A stretch of 64,000 nt of DNA, from positions 124,001 through 188,000 of the forward strand of contig JAFREE010000007.1 of NCBI GenBank assembly GCA_019400425.1, read 5' to 3'. The notes beneath the pieces were generated by a model that ran no database searches, had not been told where the DNA came from, and worked only from the letters and a program-made list of their open reading frames with translations. The DNA is from Hymenochaete sp. R1 (taxonomy: Eukaryota > Basidiomycota > Agaricomycetes > Hymenochaetales > Hymenochaetaceae). Of the stretch, positions 11,679 to 23,494 are shown piece by piece. Within the stretch, counting starts at the first letter, position 1; every line of letters starts with the position of its first letter. Made by a program: the position numbers and the translations under genes.

Positions 11679-14600
11679 ATGGAACAAGATGAGATTCCCC
11701 TCCGCGAGGTCGGATCGCGTAATACTTCGGATTCTGAGGACTTGCTAGAACACATCAGGTACGTTGCTTGAGCCATTCTCTCCGTGGACATTGGTAGCTG
11801 AAGCTACGGTTGAAGTCGGTACGAAGACTTCACGACTATAGGTATGTCTAACGATGCACCTGCGTACCTAAGTGTTAGACTTATGCGTGTTATGGCCTTC
11901 AGACTGGATAGAAGATTCCATTCTTGAGCGGAACCGGAGACTACGAACAGCAAAAAGAGTGGACTCAACTCATCGAGGGCCAAATGGCGAAATCACATTT
12001 ACTTGGCTCTTCCTCAAACTTCAGAAAGCTTTCATTGCTTCGCAAACATGGCTAGTCGTTAGCTTAGCAGGTCTGTACATGCGCTCTTTCATTCTCTGTT
12101 CAAAGCTAAAATTGGATGCTTCTTCTCAAGGCGTTTGTATCGGGTTGGACGCTGCGGTCATTTCGATCACTACTGAATGGCTCTCGGACATCAAAATGGG
12201 CTACTGCTCAGATGGGTGGTGGCTCAACCAACAGTTCTGCTGTTGGGAGATAGAAGGTGACGAAGATGCCTGCGAAGCCTGGCATCCCTGGAGTACAGTC
12301 GGACTTGCAAGATGGCTATTTTATGTCATTTTTGCGGTAATTTTAATGTTTTTCACTGCAACAAAGATACAGCATTGATGATTCATGTAGGGGATGTTTT
12401 CTTTTGTAGCCGCCCACCTCGTCAGGACCTTCTCAAAATACGCTGCCGGTTCGGGCATTTCAGAGATCAAGTGCATTTTAGCGGGATTCATAATGAAGGG
12501 ATACCTCGGAGTATTGACATTGATAATGAAAAGTTTGACGTTGGTGAGCTCACCTGATATTATGCAGTCCGTAATTTGTCTGATGAAAGATAGCCGTTAG
12601 TAATTGCATCTGGGCTTTCAGTCGGAAAGGAAGGGCCATCAGTACATATGGCTTGTTGTATAGGCTACAGTGTTGCCCGTTTATTCCGGAATTTCTCTCA
12701 CAGTCAAGGTAAAATGAGCCCCATTCAAGGACTATTAGGCTTGCTGACAGACCCTAGGGAAGATAAGGGAAATGGTGACGGCTGCAAGCGCTGCGGGAGT
12801 TGCGGTTGCTTTCGGTTCTCCTATTGGCGGTGTTCTGTTTTCAATTGAGGCAAGGAGCTTACTCAATCTTGCCAGTTCGAAAAGAAAATTAAAGAAAAAG
12901 TAGGAAATGAGCCATACTTTCAGCATCAAGACTATGTGGAGAAGTTTTTTCTGTGCTTTGATTGCCACTGTGACGCTATCTGTGAGTTGTTGTTCATTGC
13001 CCCGCATCATTTCATTGACCAAGACTGTGGCAGGCTATGAATCCGTATAGAACCGGGAAACTCGTACTCTTCCAGGCCACGTACGATCGTGACTGGCACT
13101 TCTTCGAGATCATTTTCTTTATTATCATCGGTATTTTCGGTGGTCTGTACGGCGCTCTGGTCATCAAGTTCAATCTACAGGTCGCCGCTTTCCGTAAAAA
13201 GCATCTAGCGAAGCACGGTGTGGCTGAAGCTGTTACATTGGCTATACTGACGGCGATGGTTGGGTACTTCAACCGGTTTTTGCGTATTGACATGACGGAA
13301 TGCTTGGCCATCTTGTTCCATGAATGTGACTCCGCAGGCGACATTGATAACCTTTGCCAGTAAGTCGCATTAGCATTTTTTACCTTGAAAAGAATAGCAC
13401 TGACTGCACAACAAACAGGACTTCAGCCCAGTGGCAAATGGTCAATTCATTATTCTTAGCCACTCTTTTACGCATCGGATTGGTTATCATTTCCTATGGT
13501 TGCAAGGTCCCTGCGGGAATTTTTGTTCCCTCGATGGCTATAGGCGCGACATTCGGGCGAATGATTGGTATAATCGTCAAAGCCATGTACCAGTAAGCTC
13601 GAATTGCATGACATTTCTCTGTCTCAATATTAATGACCATCTGTCAGAGCATATCCACAATCCGGTATTTTTGCTGTCTGCCCTCCTGATGTACCGTGCA
13701 TAACACCAGGAACGTATGCTCTTCTAGGAGCAGCAGCTGCTCTGAGGTGAGAAACCTTCCGATTTTACAAGTAATTGATAAAGAGTTAATGCCGCTTATA
13801 GCGGGGTGATGCGTATAACAGTAACAGTAGTCGTCATCATGTTTGAGCTGACCGGCGCGCTGACCTATATTCTACCAACGATGGTTCGCACCACTCTGCA
13901 TATCGCATCCGCTCAACTATCACTGACACAGGGCTGCAGATTGTTCTCCTTGCAACAAAGGCCGTGGGCGACTTCCTCGGTGTGAATGGAATCGCCGATG
14001 AGATGATCAGGTTCAACGGATACCCATTCTTGGAAAAAACCGACCACGCCTTCCATGCCGCTGGTACGTGCTAAACAAGGACATGTATAATGAAAGCATG
14101 TTGCGATCGAGCTCTTTTTAGTCTCAAGTGTTATGCGTACCGACTTGCATACTTTACCTGCTTCAGGGATGCAGGTAAAGGACGTCGGTAAGACCATTAC
14201 TTTAGGGCCTTTCTTACACTATCACTTATCACTAGTATAGAGCATGTTCTTGAGAACACTGATGTGAAGGGTTTCCCTGTTGTCTCCGGCGATAGCCACC
14301 ATAGTCTGATGGGATATATAGGCCGTAATGAACTTCAATACGTCTTAGGTGATCCCTTTACTCTTAATATTGAAAACTTAACAAATACTGACGAAAGACA
14401 CTGCATAGATAAAGCAAAACGAACACACGGAACCTCAGCTGGGACGCCATGCTCATTCTTCTCGCCACTCGGACATGACCGAGAAGACTTCGTGACGCTC
14501 GAGACAGGACCTGCAATTGCTGCAGACGAGGAAGCCTTCTCGCAAGCTATCAGTAACAATGCCTCTTCGGAACGTCTTGATCTTGGGCCATGGGTCAATC

Positions 14601-15000
14601 AGGTACGTCGAGTAATCAGCGACTGGTTCATTTGGTAGTAGTGGAGCCGGCTTTGACGATTCCTTTAGACGCCTTTGACCGTCTCGCCTCAACTTCCGCT
14701 TGAGATTGCGATGCAAATGTTCAAACGCTTAGGGTACGTATCCTCTTCATGGACGTGTCACGCCAATTCCCTGATTTGTATTTTTCCAGACCTCGTGTAA
14801 TTCTAGTTGAGCACCGCGGAGGCCTTGTGGGTCTCATGACAGTAAAAGATGTCCTCCGCTTCACGATGACTGAACACTCAGACTGCGCAGGGTCGCACTC
14901 GCAGTTTGCTCTAGAAGACTTATTAGAGGAAACATGGACACATTCGAGTAGTGTGTTTGACAAAGTCTCGTCTTTCTTCCGCCGAATTTTGCGCCGTTGA
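11679..15000 (+). CDS. CLC-family chloride channel / Cl-/H+ antiporter (Gef1-like)
   Basis: This is an intracellular CLC transporter, probably of Golgi/endosome/vacuole membranes as for yeast Gef1, helping charge balance for the V-ATPase. Start ATG 11679 ([12 protein letters not shown]). YEDFTTIDWIEDSI is the typical N-terminal segment before helix B. Anion-pathway motifs are present: GSGISEIK at about 12450, GKEGPSVH at about 12627 with the gating glutamate, and a later [15 protein letters not shown] at about 13507. [12 protein letters not shown] follows helix F at about 12815. Two C-terminal CBS domains occur, around 14170-14350 and 14770-14870 ([23 protein letters not shown]). The gene has many short introns. 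Ends at TGA 15000. Channel versus exchanger was not decided. Confidence 0.94.
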
Positions 15001-15339
15001 GTTTACGTGGTGTTATGCATCGTATAATATATAATTAATTTATGTTTTTCTCGGCCTATCGTGATGGAGTATGGCTTTGATTCAAGGAACATAAATGATG
15101 CTTGATCACACTGCATTCCTGTGAGAGTGTGCGAAGAGCAGTGATGAAATGGTTTGAAGTACTCTATCGCAATTGTGAAGAGTAACCAAGTTATAGCGCA
15201 CATGATTCTATGGGAGGGGATCAGGAGTTAACGAATGGAATCAACACTGACAATGTCTAACCGTAGTCTCGTAAAGTGTGGAATAGTAAGTAGTCTCAAT
15301 CTTAACTTAGGATTAAGCGCGGGTAGAGTAGCCAGCATC
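15001..15339. other. Intergenic, no gene seen
   Basis: This holds the 3' end of the CLC gene and the decayed downstream flank of the F-box pseudogene. AT-rich stretches near 15027 may be polyadenylation context. Nothing coding is supported. Confidence 0.4.
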
Positions 15340-15800
15340 ATGATTCTGTAGGCCACCTCCGCGTATGCGATGGGACCATGTGCATGTGGTGGATAATGAC
15401 CTGCTATTCCGTATTGGATCCCGTCCAAGCTAACCTCTTTCAGACAAGGACCGTTTCTAGCCACCTCAATCATGAGCTCCATGAGCCAAGGACCCGTATT
15501 CACGATGTCCTCATAACGCTGCTGGAAAAAACCGGGCATGCAGAAAGGGTTCGTTGCAGAAGCGTGAGGTACAGTGTTAGAGATCTGCGGGACGAGATTA
15601 CGATAGTTTGATCAGGATAGCATAGTAATTTTGTATACTTGCTTGTGATGTAACTTTCTCTCATACTTAAGGTGGAATCCGAGGCCTGAGTGACGGCATA
15701 TTGTCCAAATCGATCCTCCTTCAGTTGCCAGTGGATCAGTGTAAGATACGCACGCTTGTGTCTTCTCTATCGCAGCGATAAAAGAGAAGGTCATTTGATG
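15340..15800 (-). pseudogene. Collapsed partial copy of the neighbouring F-box-like/LRR gene
   Basis: Three blocks match the intact gene at 16159-18226 in the same order and strand. Block 15345-15520 matches the C-terminal exon near 16545-16710 (GHYP, GPIAYAEVAY against GPVAYVEV). Block 15535-15615 matches the second exon around 17945-18030. Block 15640-15860 matches the start exon and its upstream flank (18160-18390). About 1.2 kb of the LRR coding region is missing between the first two. The ATG at 15699 is followed by two in-frame stops, TAA at 15669-15667 where the intact gene has GAA and TGA at 15663-15661 where it has TGG, and the intron donor GTAAGT has become GCAAGT. It is non-functional as an F-box protein. 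Confidence 0.88.
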
Positions 15801-16158
15801 CCGTTTTCAAGGCCATGATGACGGCGAACCAACAGCGGGTCTTGGGGTGCACTGGTGTTCACACGCAAAGGAACTGAACGTTTCATCTCGAACGAATGTT
15901 CCCATTGGCACATCGCCTGTCGGTAATGATGTATGTCCACCTTATGCAAGCCCCTTCGCACTATGGAACTTTTCACAATCAAAAATGACTGCAAAAGAGG
16001 TCATCAAAGCAAAGCTCAACAGAAGCATTCCGCTATATTTAAAGACCAATTTCATTAGTATCCGGTTCAAAAGCAAAGCAAAGCAGAGTATCGAATGGTA
16101 TCGATAATGGAAAAAGTACAGTCACAAAGTCTCGAAAGCGCGTAACAGGGAATTGTAG

Positions 16159-18226
16159 TCAAAGTTCCGCCCGCCGCACCTCTCGAGGCACTGGATGCTT
16201 CATTTCATACGTTGGGTAAGGGCAGATACGTTTCTGCTCCTCGAATGCATTGCCCATCTCCTCAAGCCATCCGGGTTTCTTAGCCAATAGAACTCTTTTA
16301 CCGCCGATCGTGCATTTAAACCGATAGGGCCCATTCGTTTCTTGTAGTAAATACTCTTGTTTCAGATCCTTTAAATGGTAGCGTCGCTATAAATGAAAAT
16401 AATGATTGGTTAGTATAGCGTTTGGATGATGATTATAGAGAGCAGCATACCGTTGGGTTGATGCTCTCAGACAAAGTTTGAGATAGAGAGCGATCGATCT
16501 GTGATAAAGTAAGTTTCGTGGAAGGTAGATAGCTTCATACACTTACCTCCACATACGCGACGGGTCCTTGTGGATAGTGGCCTGTCGTCCCATATATACT
16601 CCAGCTAACCTCCTGTAGACAAGGGCACCCTTGGGCCACCTCATTTACAAACTCCGTAAACCTCGAGCCTGTACTCGCAATATCCTCGTAAAGTTCCTCT
16701 CGCGTATGATAGCCCAGATATTCCCCGAAATCAGGGCCTTCATCGAAAGTTCCTACTTCGGGACCCTCGGAGAACGTTAGATGCAGTCTGCGAAGCTCTG
16801 AGAATTCGACGATAGGGAGAAATTTGGTCGAAGGAAGGCGCAAACTAATGTGAAGCAGCTTTAAGGAAGGGGCGTATCGACGAAGGACGAGCGTAAAACG
16901 GGGTGGAAGGCCCTGTCTGTCTCTCCACATGAGTACTAGCTGCTCGAGACTTGATTGTGTACATTGGAAGAAGACTTCCCCGAGATGCCTTGGAAAGGTG
17001 CCACCAGATCCTTTTGGTGAACCATTTATATGCAGGACCCGCAGTTGATTGCCACATCGACGAAGAAATCGGGCAACTGAGTTCCAGAATGTGGTAGCGT
17101 TGGTAGGACCTCCAAATTTTAGAGTTACGAGACTTCTGTTACAATCGATGTTGGATAAATCGTCTAGAACTTCACTCCAAAACGTCGCGGAGGAAGCTGA
17201 CAGCCCACGCAGATCGAGCTCACATAATGAGAGCGCATCGCCGATTGCCTGCTTGAGACCAGCAGGGAAGAATAGCTGAGGTCCGCGAGAGTCGATGACT
17301 TTTAGTGCTTTGAGTTCTGGGCCATTATATGCCGCGAAGAAAGGTTTGTTGTCCGCTTGCATCGTCCATTGAAGGTGAATTTCCTCCAGAGTCCCCGCGC
17401 ACTGAGCTACGATTGAATTAAGTTCGTCGCTGCTTAAAACCATGTAGCCAAGCTCGACAACGCGTAGCGTCCTTAAAAGCGAACGCACACCAAGCTCCAA
17501 AGGGGCTTCATAGAGTTTAAGGTGTGTTAACCGGGCTTTTACGGATGTTGGAATGGCTCCTAACAGAAATTTGGATGTTTCTGCGTCGTATTCACCCAAT
17601 ACAACCTGCAATTTGTAGTAATTTAGCACACAGACTGGTTGGAGTAACTGAATAACCTACCGAAACCTTTCGGATATTCTTCAACATAGATAGCGTATTC
17701 TGCACCTGCGATGTATGCAAAGCCATTATCGCGTTGCGATTCCATTCCTTGTTATTATTGCCTTCTACGGAGCTAGGGTCGGAGTCCATGTTTCCTTCGA
17801 GAATCGTCGCTCGCAGCATCCAAGAATCTCTGACGTTCCTAACGCTTCTGAAGATAGAGCTGACTCTCATTCTTTCTGCTGATGATGACGCTTTTATCTT
17901 ACACCGCACTCGCATGTCAATCAAAATCTCCACTACGAGGCTGGCAAGGTCAGGGCACGTAGACAGAGTCCTTTGCAGAAGACTGAAATATACGTGCGAA
18001 CATTTGCAGAATGAGAATTCGATTGTTTGATATAGGAGCGGATTTGCGACAGCGTAAGTTGTTCGAGAGACTTTGGACAATGCTAGTCGTTCTCGCTTTC
18101 CGGCCTTGGGGATTGAGGTGAGTTTAAAGCGCTAAACAATATAGTGACGTTTGCACTTACCTGTGATGCGACACTCTCCCATAATTCAGGAGGGATGTGG
18201 ATGTGAGGGACCTGCAATTGTGGCAT
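16159..18226 (-). CDS. F-box-like / leucine-rich-repeat protein
   Basis: This is a basidiomycete F-box-like protein, presumed to be a substrate adaptor for an SCF ubiquitin ligase; target unknown. Start ATG 18226 (MPQLQVPHIHIPPELW). The F-box-like motif is split by an intron: IPPELWESVASQ, then LALSKVSRTTYAVANPLLYQTIEF. The remainder is a loose LRR region (LTHLKLYEAPLELG, LRTLRVVELGYMVL, LCELDLRGLSA, LRRLHLTFSEG). After the exon ending GPVAYVE, two more exons follow: one with IDRSLSQTLSESINPT, and a last one from RRYHLKDLKQEYLL to the stop at 16159. About five exons. It has a truncated copy immediately downstream and is divergent from PIG-U with about 280 bases between starts. Confidence 0.85.
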
Positions 18227-18506
18227 TCCGCTGAGCGTCTCTCTTCTTGCCAGTGAAAGATACATAGAAAAAGCACACGCCTGAGTCTTCTTTGGCGCGA
18301 TGGTAAAAGAGAAGGGCAGTAGATGCCGTTTCTGTGCATGATGGCGGCGCAGCAACAGCGGATCTGGACTGCAGTGGAGTCTTATCCAACCAACTCGTGC
18401 AGGTAACAAATTAGGATGGGCGCGAGTCCCGCGGATACTTCCGCTCGCCGTCGTCGCTCGCTTGCTCGTTGGCAATGCTTCAATTAATGTTTGCTCTCCG
18501 ACATCC

Positions 18507-20160
18507 ATGTCCAATGCAATCCCCTTCGCTGTCACCGGCCGCTTCCTCCTTTCTCTCACTTCTGTGCATAGATACATCAAGCATGACCATCTCCTGACAT
18601 CACCCTTGACTTCCTTTCCTCGGTGTGCGCCGCTCAATGATGTGTTGCAACTCAACTTCTGACCGTGTTTTTTGTGCCTTCCAGTGCAAGAGGGGCTTTT
18701 TCTATTTAAAAATGGTATAGACCCATACTCTGGTGGTGGCTTCTATCATGTAAGTTTGAATCTTATTTGGTCTTTATTTATGGTTTGACTGAATAGTACC
18801 CAGTCACCACTCCTCCTTACGCTGTTTTCCGCAATTCCACTCAACACGACGACCGCACGCGTTTTATGGGCCTTTTGCGACGCATTTTCGGCCTACTTCT
18901 TGATTCAGATATGGCGCTCTCGAAATAATCTTCGAGACAGATCGCGTGAATCTATTATTGTTGGGGCGTAAGTTACTCTTGTGAAATGTTCTGTCTAGCT
19001 TGCTTCTAATAAAGCCTCTAAAGATATTTATTGAATCCATATCTCTTTTTATCTTCACTGGCTTTGTCAACATCGACAGTCGAAAATACGATGTATCTGG
19101 CCTCCCTGCATTATGCATGTCAGAGTGAGCATATATGACTTAATCCCTGTGCATTTTCTAATAGCTAGTCTAGAAAGAAAGGCGCCTTCCTTACTTGCCC
19201 TGGCGGTTCTGACCCACTTGTCACTGCCAAACTTTCTATTGGTGGCTCCAATAATCTTATTGCTACTCGGGAATCAAACTTCTTCCTTAGCTTCACCAAG
19301 GCATTCCACTTTTGATAAGTGGAAAGTTTTGAGATCAGTCGGGGAATATTCAATTTATACTCTAATCCTTGGTCTTTCGTGTTGCGTTGCAACAGGAGAT
19401 GTCACTTGGATCATGAAGACATGGGGGACAGGGTGAGTAATAAAACGTTGCGAGTCTTCTGTGCACAATATTAAAAAGTTATGTCTACGCCAGGCTGCTA
19501 CTTCCAGATCTGACACCTAATCCCGGTTTCTGGTGGTATTTTATCACTGAAATGTTTGATCATTTCCGCCCGTTCTTCCTAATGGTCTTCACGGTAAATA
19601 CGGCTTCTCGTAATCCCCTTATTTTATTCATTGTTGTGTAGATTCACTTGGTGATTTATGTCGCTCCCGTGTGCATCAAATTCCGGTGTGTTGCGGATTA
19701 TGTAGCTCACAATATGTTCGCTTTATTAAGTATCTTTCGTTACACTTAAAAGGCACGATCCATTATACGCGACATTCTTGCTTCAAGGGCTGGCCGCTAC
19801 TTTCAAACCTTATCCCACGATGGCCGATATCGGGTTGTTCCTCAGCTGTCTCTCACTTTTCCCTGAAGTATACCAGCGTAAGTTTTTTCTCGCATCAGTT
19901 TGTGTCTCTGGCTGATTACTCCTTCTATGATAGACTTTCGGCACGCTATCGTCACAGCGTTGCTACATCTTCATTCATCCTTGCTTCTCCCTCTTTTCCA
20001 TTCTCTGTGGCTTACACAAGGAACAGGTAATGCGAATTTCTTCTACGCAAGTACACTGGTCTTTGGCATGGCCAATGGAGCCGCTGTTGTAGATTGTATT
20101 TATGCAGGTCTCAAAGTAGCCTTGCCCGACAAAGAGGGTCACGAGCTGGTCCAAGAATAG
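18507..20160 (+). CDS. GAB1: GPI transamidase subunit PIG-U (Gab1/Cdc91)
   Basis: This is a multi-pass ER membrane subunit of the GPI transamidase that attaches GPI anchors to proteins. Exon 1 reads MSNAIPFAVTGRF and ends LLTSPLTSFPR; using donor GTGCGC near 18620 it joins LQEGLFLFKNGIDPYSGGGFYH, then SPLLLTLFSAIPLNTTTAR. The diagnostic segment TPNPGFWWYFITEMFDHFRPFF is encoded near 19517-19590 and GNANFFYASTLVFGMANGAA near 20025-20090. About nine exons and eight or more hydrophobic helices. An upstream in-frame ATG at 18462 would add 15 residues. It is convergent with ATG3 and divergent from the F-box gene. Confidence 0.93.
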
Positions 20161-20340
20161 ATAGTGTTAATGGTTATTCCGATGCAATGATCGCACATTC
20201 AGTTGATCAGAGGGTGTATTTGTACATTTCTCCTATAGCAGACATCAGGCTCGGTGTACATACATGACGACAAAGAAATCTCCGTATTCTATTAACAAAG
20301 AAAGCAAACAATGGGTAGAAAGCGTTCAACAAGGGACGAA

Positions 20341-21875
20341 TCAGAATGAGGTAGTTGAGTCGACTTCGATGGTCGGTACGATCGAAGCAATGAACTTGAG
20401 GAACACAACCAGATAGTAATCCACCCTCATTCCCTCGATCTCTTCCTCACCCTCTCCCGCAGGTACAGCAGCAAGAACTTTCTCATCTTTGCCGCTGTTT
20501 CGTCTGAACAGCCATTTCTTCTTATTGTCTTTGTCCTTGCTCCCCGCAGCCTTCTTTTGTTCCTCGATCACACCCGCATTCATGCGCTCGATTATTTTCT
20601 TCATGACGCTTGCGTGCTTGCACGGATGCACCAGTGCAGCTTGCAAGCTATTAGAATGTGCAAAGGGTTCGATCGTGACGGTTTTGAAGGCGTGGTCTGC
20701 GGGGATGTCTTCGAAGATTTGTTCGGGTTTCAGGGGACTACCGTTCTGGTGTAGCAATTCGCAATGGTTCAGCAGATCATAAGGATATCATAGTTCATTG
20801 GCTGTTCATACCTCATCGTAGCCCAGTAACCAGATCGCGGGTGTTTGGTAGAACTTATCGTAGTAAATCATGACATCGTAAGTCCGGACTTGAAGTAGAT
20901 TGGATTTCGACGCTTCAGAGTCGCTGTATTTAATCAGTTCAGCATGGGCATACCTTACATTGGATAGAAATGGCACTCACATAGCACCCTTCGATACAAC
21001 CGCAGGCTTAGCAGGAGCCGCCGTCGCTTCGTCCTCCTCGCCTTCAATATCCTCCTCCATATCGGGTATTTCATCCATATCGGGTATGTCAGTGGGTGGC
21101 GGCACCTTAGAATCCGATAACGACATCGCTGCCAGAGCTCTCGTAGGCTCCCCCTCGTGCCCATCGTCGACGTCGGGTATATCCTGAATCTCCCCCGGTC
21201 CATTTGCGCCGTGAGAAGACTTACGACCTGCATGCGTTTCGACCCAGTCGTCGCCCCCAGCGCCAATGGCCCCGTCCGCAGAAACGAGTCGTTCAGCATC
21301 TTCGTCTGCATCGGTGTATGCAAGAGAGGCAGCCCGCCTGAGGCAAGGGACTGGCCGTGGATTTCGGAGCGGCGGGGAGAAGTCGGTTAGAAAGTGCATG
21401 TCATGTAGCATGTGTGAAGTCGATGCGTACCTCCTCGTGTCATCAAGTACTGCCTATCCGGAGGCAAGTACTCCTTGGCCTTCGACGCGTCGCCCTTCTC
21501 CCTACACCGATCGCATTAGATGGCGAGGAGCTATTTCCGCATGAATCGATGCGTACCATGTCCAAACTGGGAACTTGTACGTGAGGAAATCACCCGCTGC
21601 GACGAACTCCTCTAAAAAGTCAAAATTCAGTATATAAACAACGAGTTTTAATGTAGATACCCCACCTGGAGTGATCCGGCCATGCTCCTTAAATTTGCTC
21701 TCTTTCAGGACCTAAACAAGTGGCTGAGTGCATGTAGGAGAGCGAAGATGGATCTACGCGACTCACTGGACTGAGATACTCCCGGACTGCCCAATAGTTT
21801 CTCTTTGAACACAGCAAGCTTCTTCAGCATTCAACCTTTGATAATAGAGGGCACTCGTACCTGTAAAGCGTGCAT
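20341..21875 (-). CDS. ATG3: Autophagy E2-like conjugating enzyme ATG3
   Basis: ATG3 transfers Atg8 to phosphatidylethanolamine on the growing autophagosome. A five-codon first exon (MHALQ, ATG 21875) is spliced to [12 protein letters not shown] and then [25 protein letters not shown], the conserved N-terminus. Next come TYKFPVW and the flexible acidic region (residues roughly 90-170, [14 protein letters not shown]). The C-terminal part has the loop [16 protein letters not shown] and the catalytic [13 protein letters not shown] with the thioester Cys in HPC. An insertion rich in Lys and charged residues ([11 protein letters not shown]) lies between the active-site helix and the last helix; the protein ends [15 protein letters not shown]. 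The first exon is tiny, so it is easily missed by ORF-based calling. Confidence 0.95.
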
Positions 21876-22353
21876 GATATGGATGTTCAAGAGAAAGCTG
21901 AGTGAGAGTGCGTGTTGGCGGTCGAAGGGGATCCATCGATTCTAAATACTTACGTAACAAACTTCAGAGATTCACTAATGCATCCTTCTCTCTCCCTTAT
22001 CACCCAACGACCATCTTCAGCCTTATCGTGTTTGCTTTGACGCTTCCTTTCCATTCTCGACTACTGTGCTCATATTTGAATTCAACACACGTCTAGGAGG
22101 AGTAAATTTGCTTATGGGACGATGTGTTTTAGTTGAAAAGACCACATAATATTCCACGGAACGAACAAAATATGCATACGAGGCGTAATGCCATACATAG
22201 GAAAAGAACGAATACGATACCTCCAATATAATGCATCAAACTGCAGATTCGCACAGAAAATCGAAACAGAGGGCAAGAACAAACATTGGAACAAGAAGGG
22301 AATGGAGAAGGTCGAATGGTTATAACTCGAAGTACGGTCTTCTTTGAATCCTC
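21876..22353. other. ATG3 upstream region and hydrophobin 3' flank, no gene seen
   Basis: This stretch holds the presumed ATG3 promoter and the 3' end of the hydrophobin gene. The part nearest ATG3 (21960-22060) is pyrimidine-rich on the plus strand. No coding region is supported. Confidence 0.4.
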
Positions 22354-23377
22354 TTACAAGGCAAGATTGACTGGTGTACACCCAATGTTAATAAGACCAT
22401 TCTGCGACAAGTGTCAGAAAAATTAACATAAGATCATCCGTGAAAGTTGACTCACGAATTGGTTGTTCTGGCAGCACACCGCCTGCGCGCTGCAGCTGTT
22501 CCCACTGATGCCAATGATCTGGATTTACATTCAGTTGCAGCGTTTGCGATGAAAAGGAATAAGTCACGTACGTTGATGGGAGTGCAGGTGAGTCCGACGA
22601 GAACGTTTGTGTTCTGAAGAACGATACCAAGAAGACCGAGCAACTCAGAAGCACCGCTGGAAGATGCCTAGAGAAGGACTGAGGGTCACTGCAACAAATG
22701 TGGGCCATTCGACTTACAGGTTCAACGGTGTTGCAGCATTGGAGATCGCCGGTATTGCACTGGCTCGCTGGGATGGTGGTTCCTGATGGATCGGTACCAG
22801 TGGAAGTACCTGTGCCAGTACCCGTGACAGTGCCCCCGGTACCGGTGCCCGTACCAGTGACTGTGACGGTGGTGGTAGGTAGTCCACCTTGCATATTTCC
22901 GATCAGCCATTTCCGACAGAAGGCTTGAAGAAAACATGTTTACCTGGAAGAGTCGTGGCAATCGTGGTCGAGACGCCGGTGACGGTGGTCGGAACAGACG
23001 TGGGCGGGAGAGACGTCGGTGGAAGGGACACAGAAGTGCTGATGCTCGGGGTACCAGTGACAGTCACGGTGGTCGTGATACCTTCCGAAAGGAAAAAGGC
23101 TCAGTTGAGAAGGTGAGTGCCATTTTCTCTGACGAAACAAACCTGGTACGCCGTTCGACTCGGTTATCGTCGGCGTCATCGTCGTCGTTGGGAAGACGGT
23201 AACAGTGATAGTTGCAGTCGTACTGACCGAAGTGGGAGGTAAACTCAGAGTCGGCGTGCAATCGCCACCAACAGTTACGGTAACCGTGGCGCCTTGCTCA
23301 GCAGGAGCAGGAATGGCAGCGCCCAGTTGAGCGGCGGCGATAGCGAGTGCGAAGACACGAGCAACACGAGCAATCAT
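22354..23377 (-). CDS. Class I-type hydrophobin with long Thr/Gly-rich N-terminal spacer
   Basis: This is a secreted amphipathic surface protein coating hyphae or fruit bodies. ATG 23377 begins a signal peptide ([20 protein letters not shown]). A long spacer follows, rich in Thr, Val, Pro and Gly, with [13 protein letters not shown] repeats and a TGTGTGTG run. The hydrophobin core has the eight-Cys pattern C-x6-CC (CNTGDLQCC), then LTC, SC-x5-CC (SCSAQAVCC), twelve residues and the last Cys (INIGC). An extra Cys lies in the spacer (GGDC). Introns split the core after TPIN and after QNNQF, typical hydrophobin positions. The gene ends at TAA 22354. Class I is inferred from the Cys spacing and basidiomycete origin. 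Confidence 0.93.
22789..22880 (-). repeat. Imperfect ACN-GGN repeat in the hydrophobin spacer
   Basis: About 90 bases of alternating Thr and Gly codons (with some Val) encode a low-complexity spacer just before the first core cysteine. Codon choice varies, so the repeat is diverged. Such tracts are prone to length change. Confidence 0.75.
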
Positions 23378-23487
23378 CTTGAATGTCTGGCGGGGGCGAA
23401 ATAGGGTCTGAGGGAAGAGGATAGAAAGGGCCGAGAAAAGCGTTTGAACTCTGGATTCTGAGAAAAAGACTGAGAAGACTATAGGAG

Positions 23488-23494
23488 TTTTATA
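23488..23494 (-). promoter_or_regulatory. TATA box of the hydrophobin gene
   Basis: The minus strand reads TATAAAA here, about 111 bases upstream of the hydrophobin start codon. Strong TATA boxes are common in highly expressed fungal genes, and hydrophobins are among the most abundant transcripts of aerial hyphae. The site is inferred from sequence only. Confidence 0.6.

Noticed and set aside
15378..15611. Plus-strand ORF over the F-box pseudogene
   Set aside because: A matching antisense ORF occurs over the intact gene (17734-18030), so both are shadows of the minus-strand coding sequence.
22936..23202. Plus-strand Arg/Gly-rich ORF
   Set aside because: Antisense to the repetitive hydrophobin spacer.
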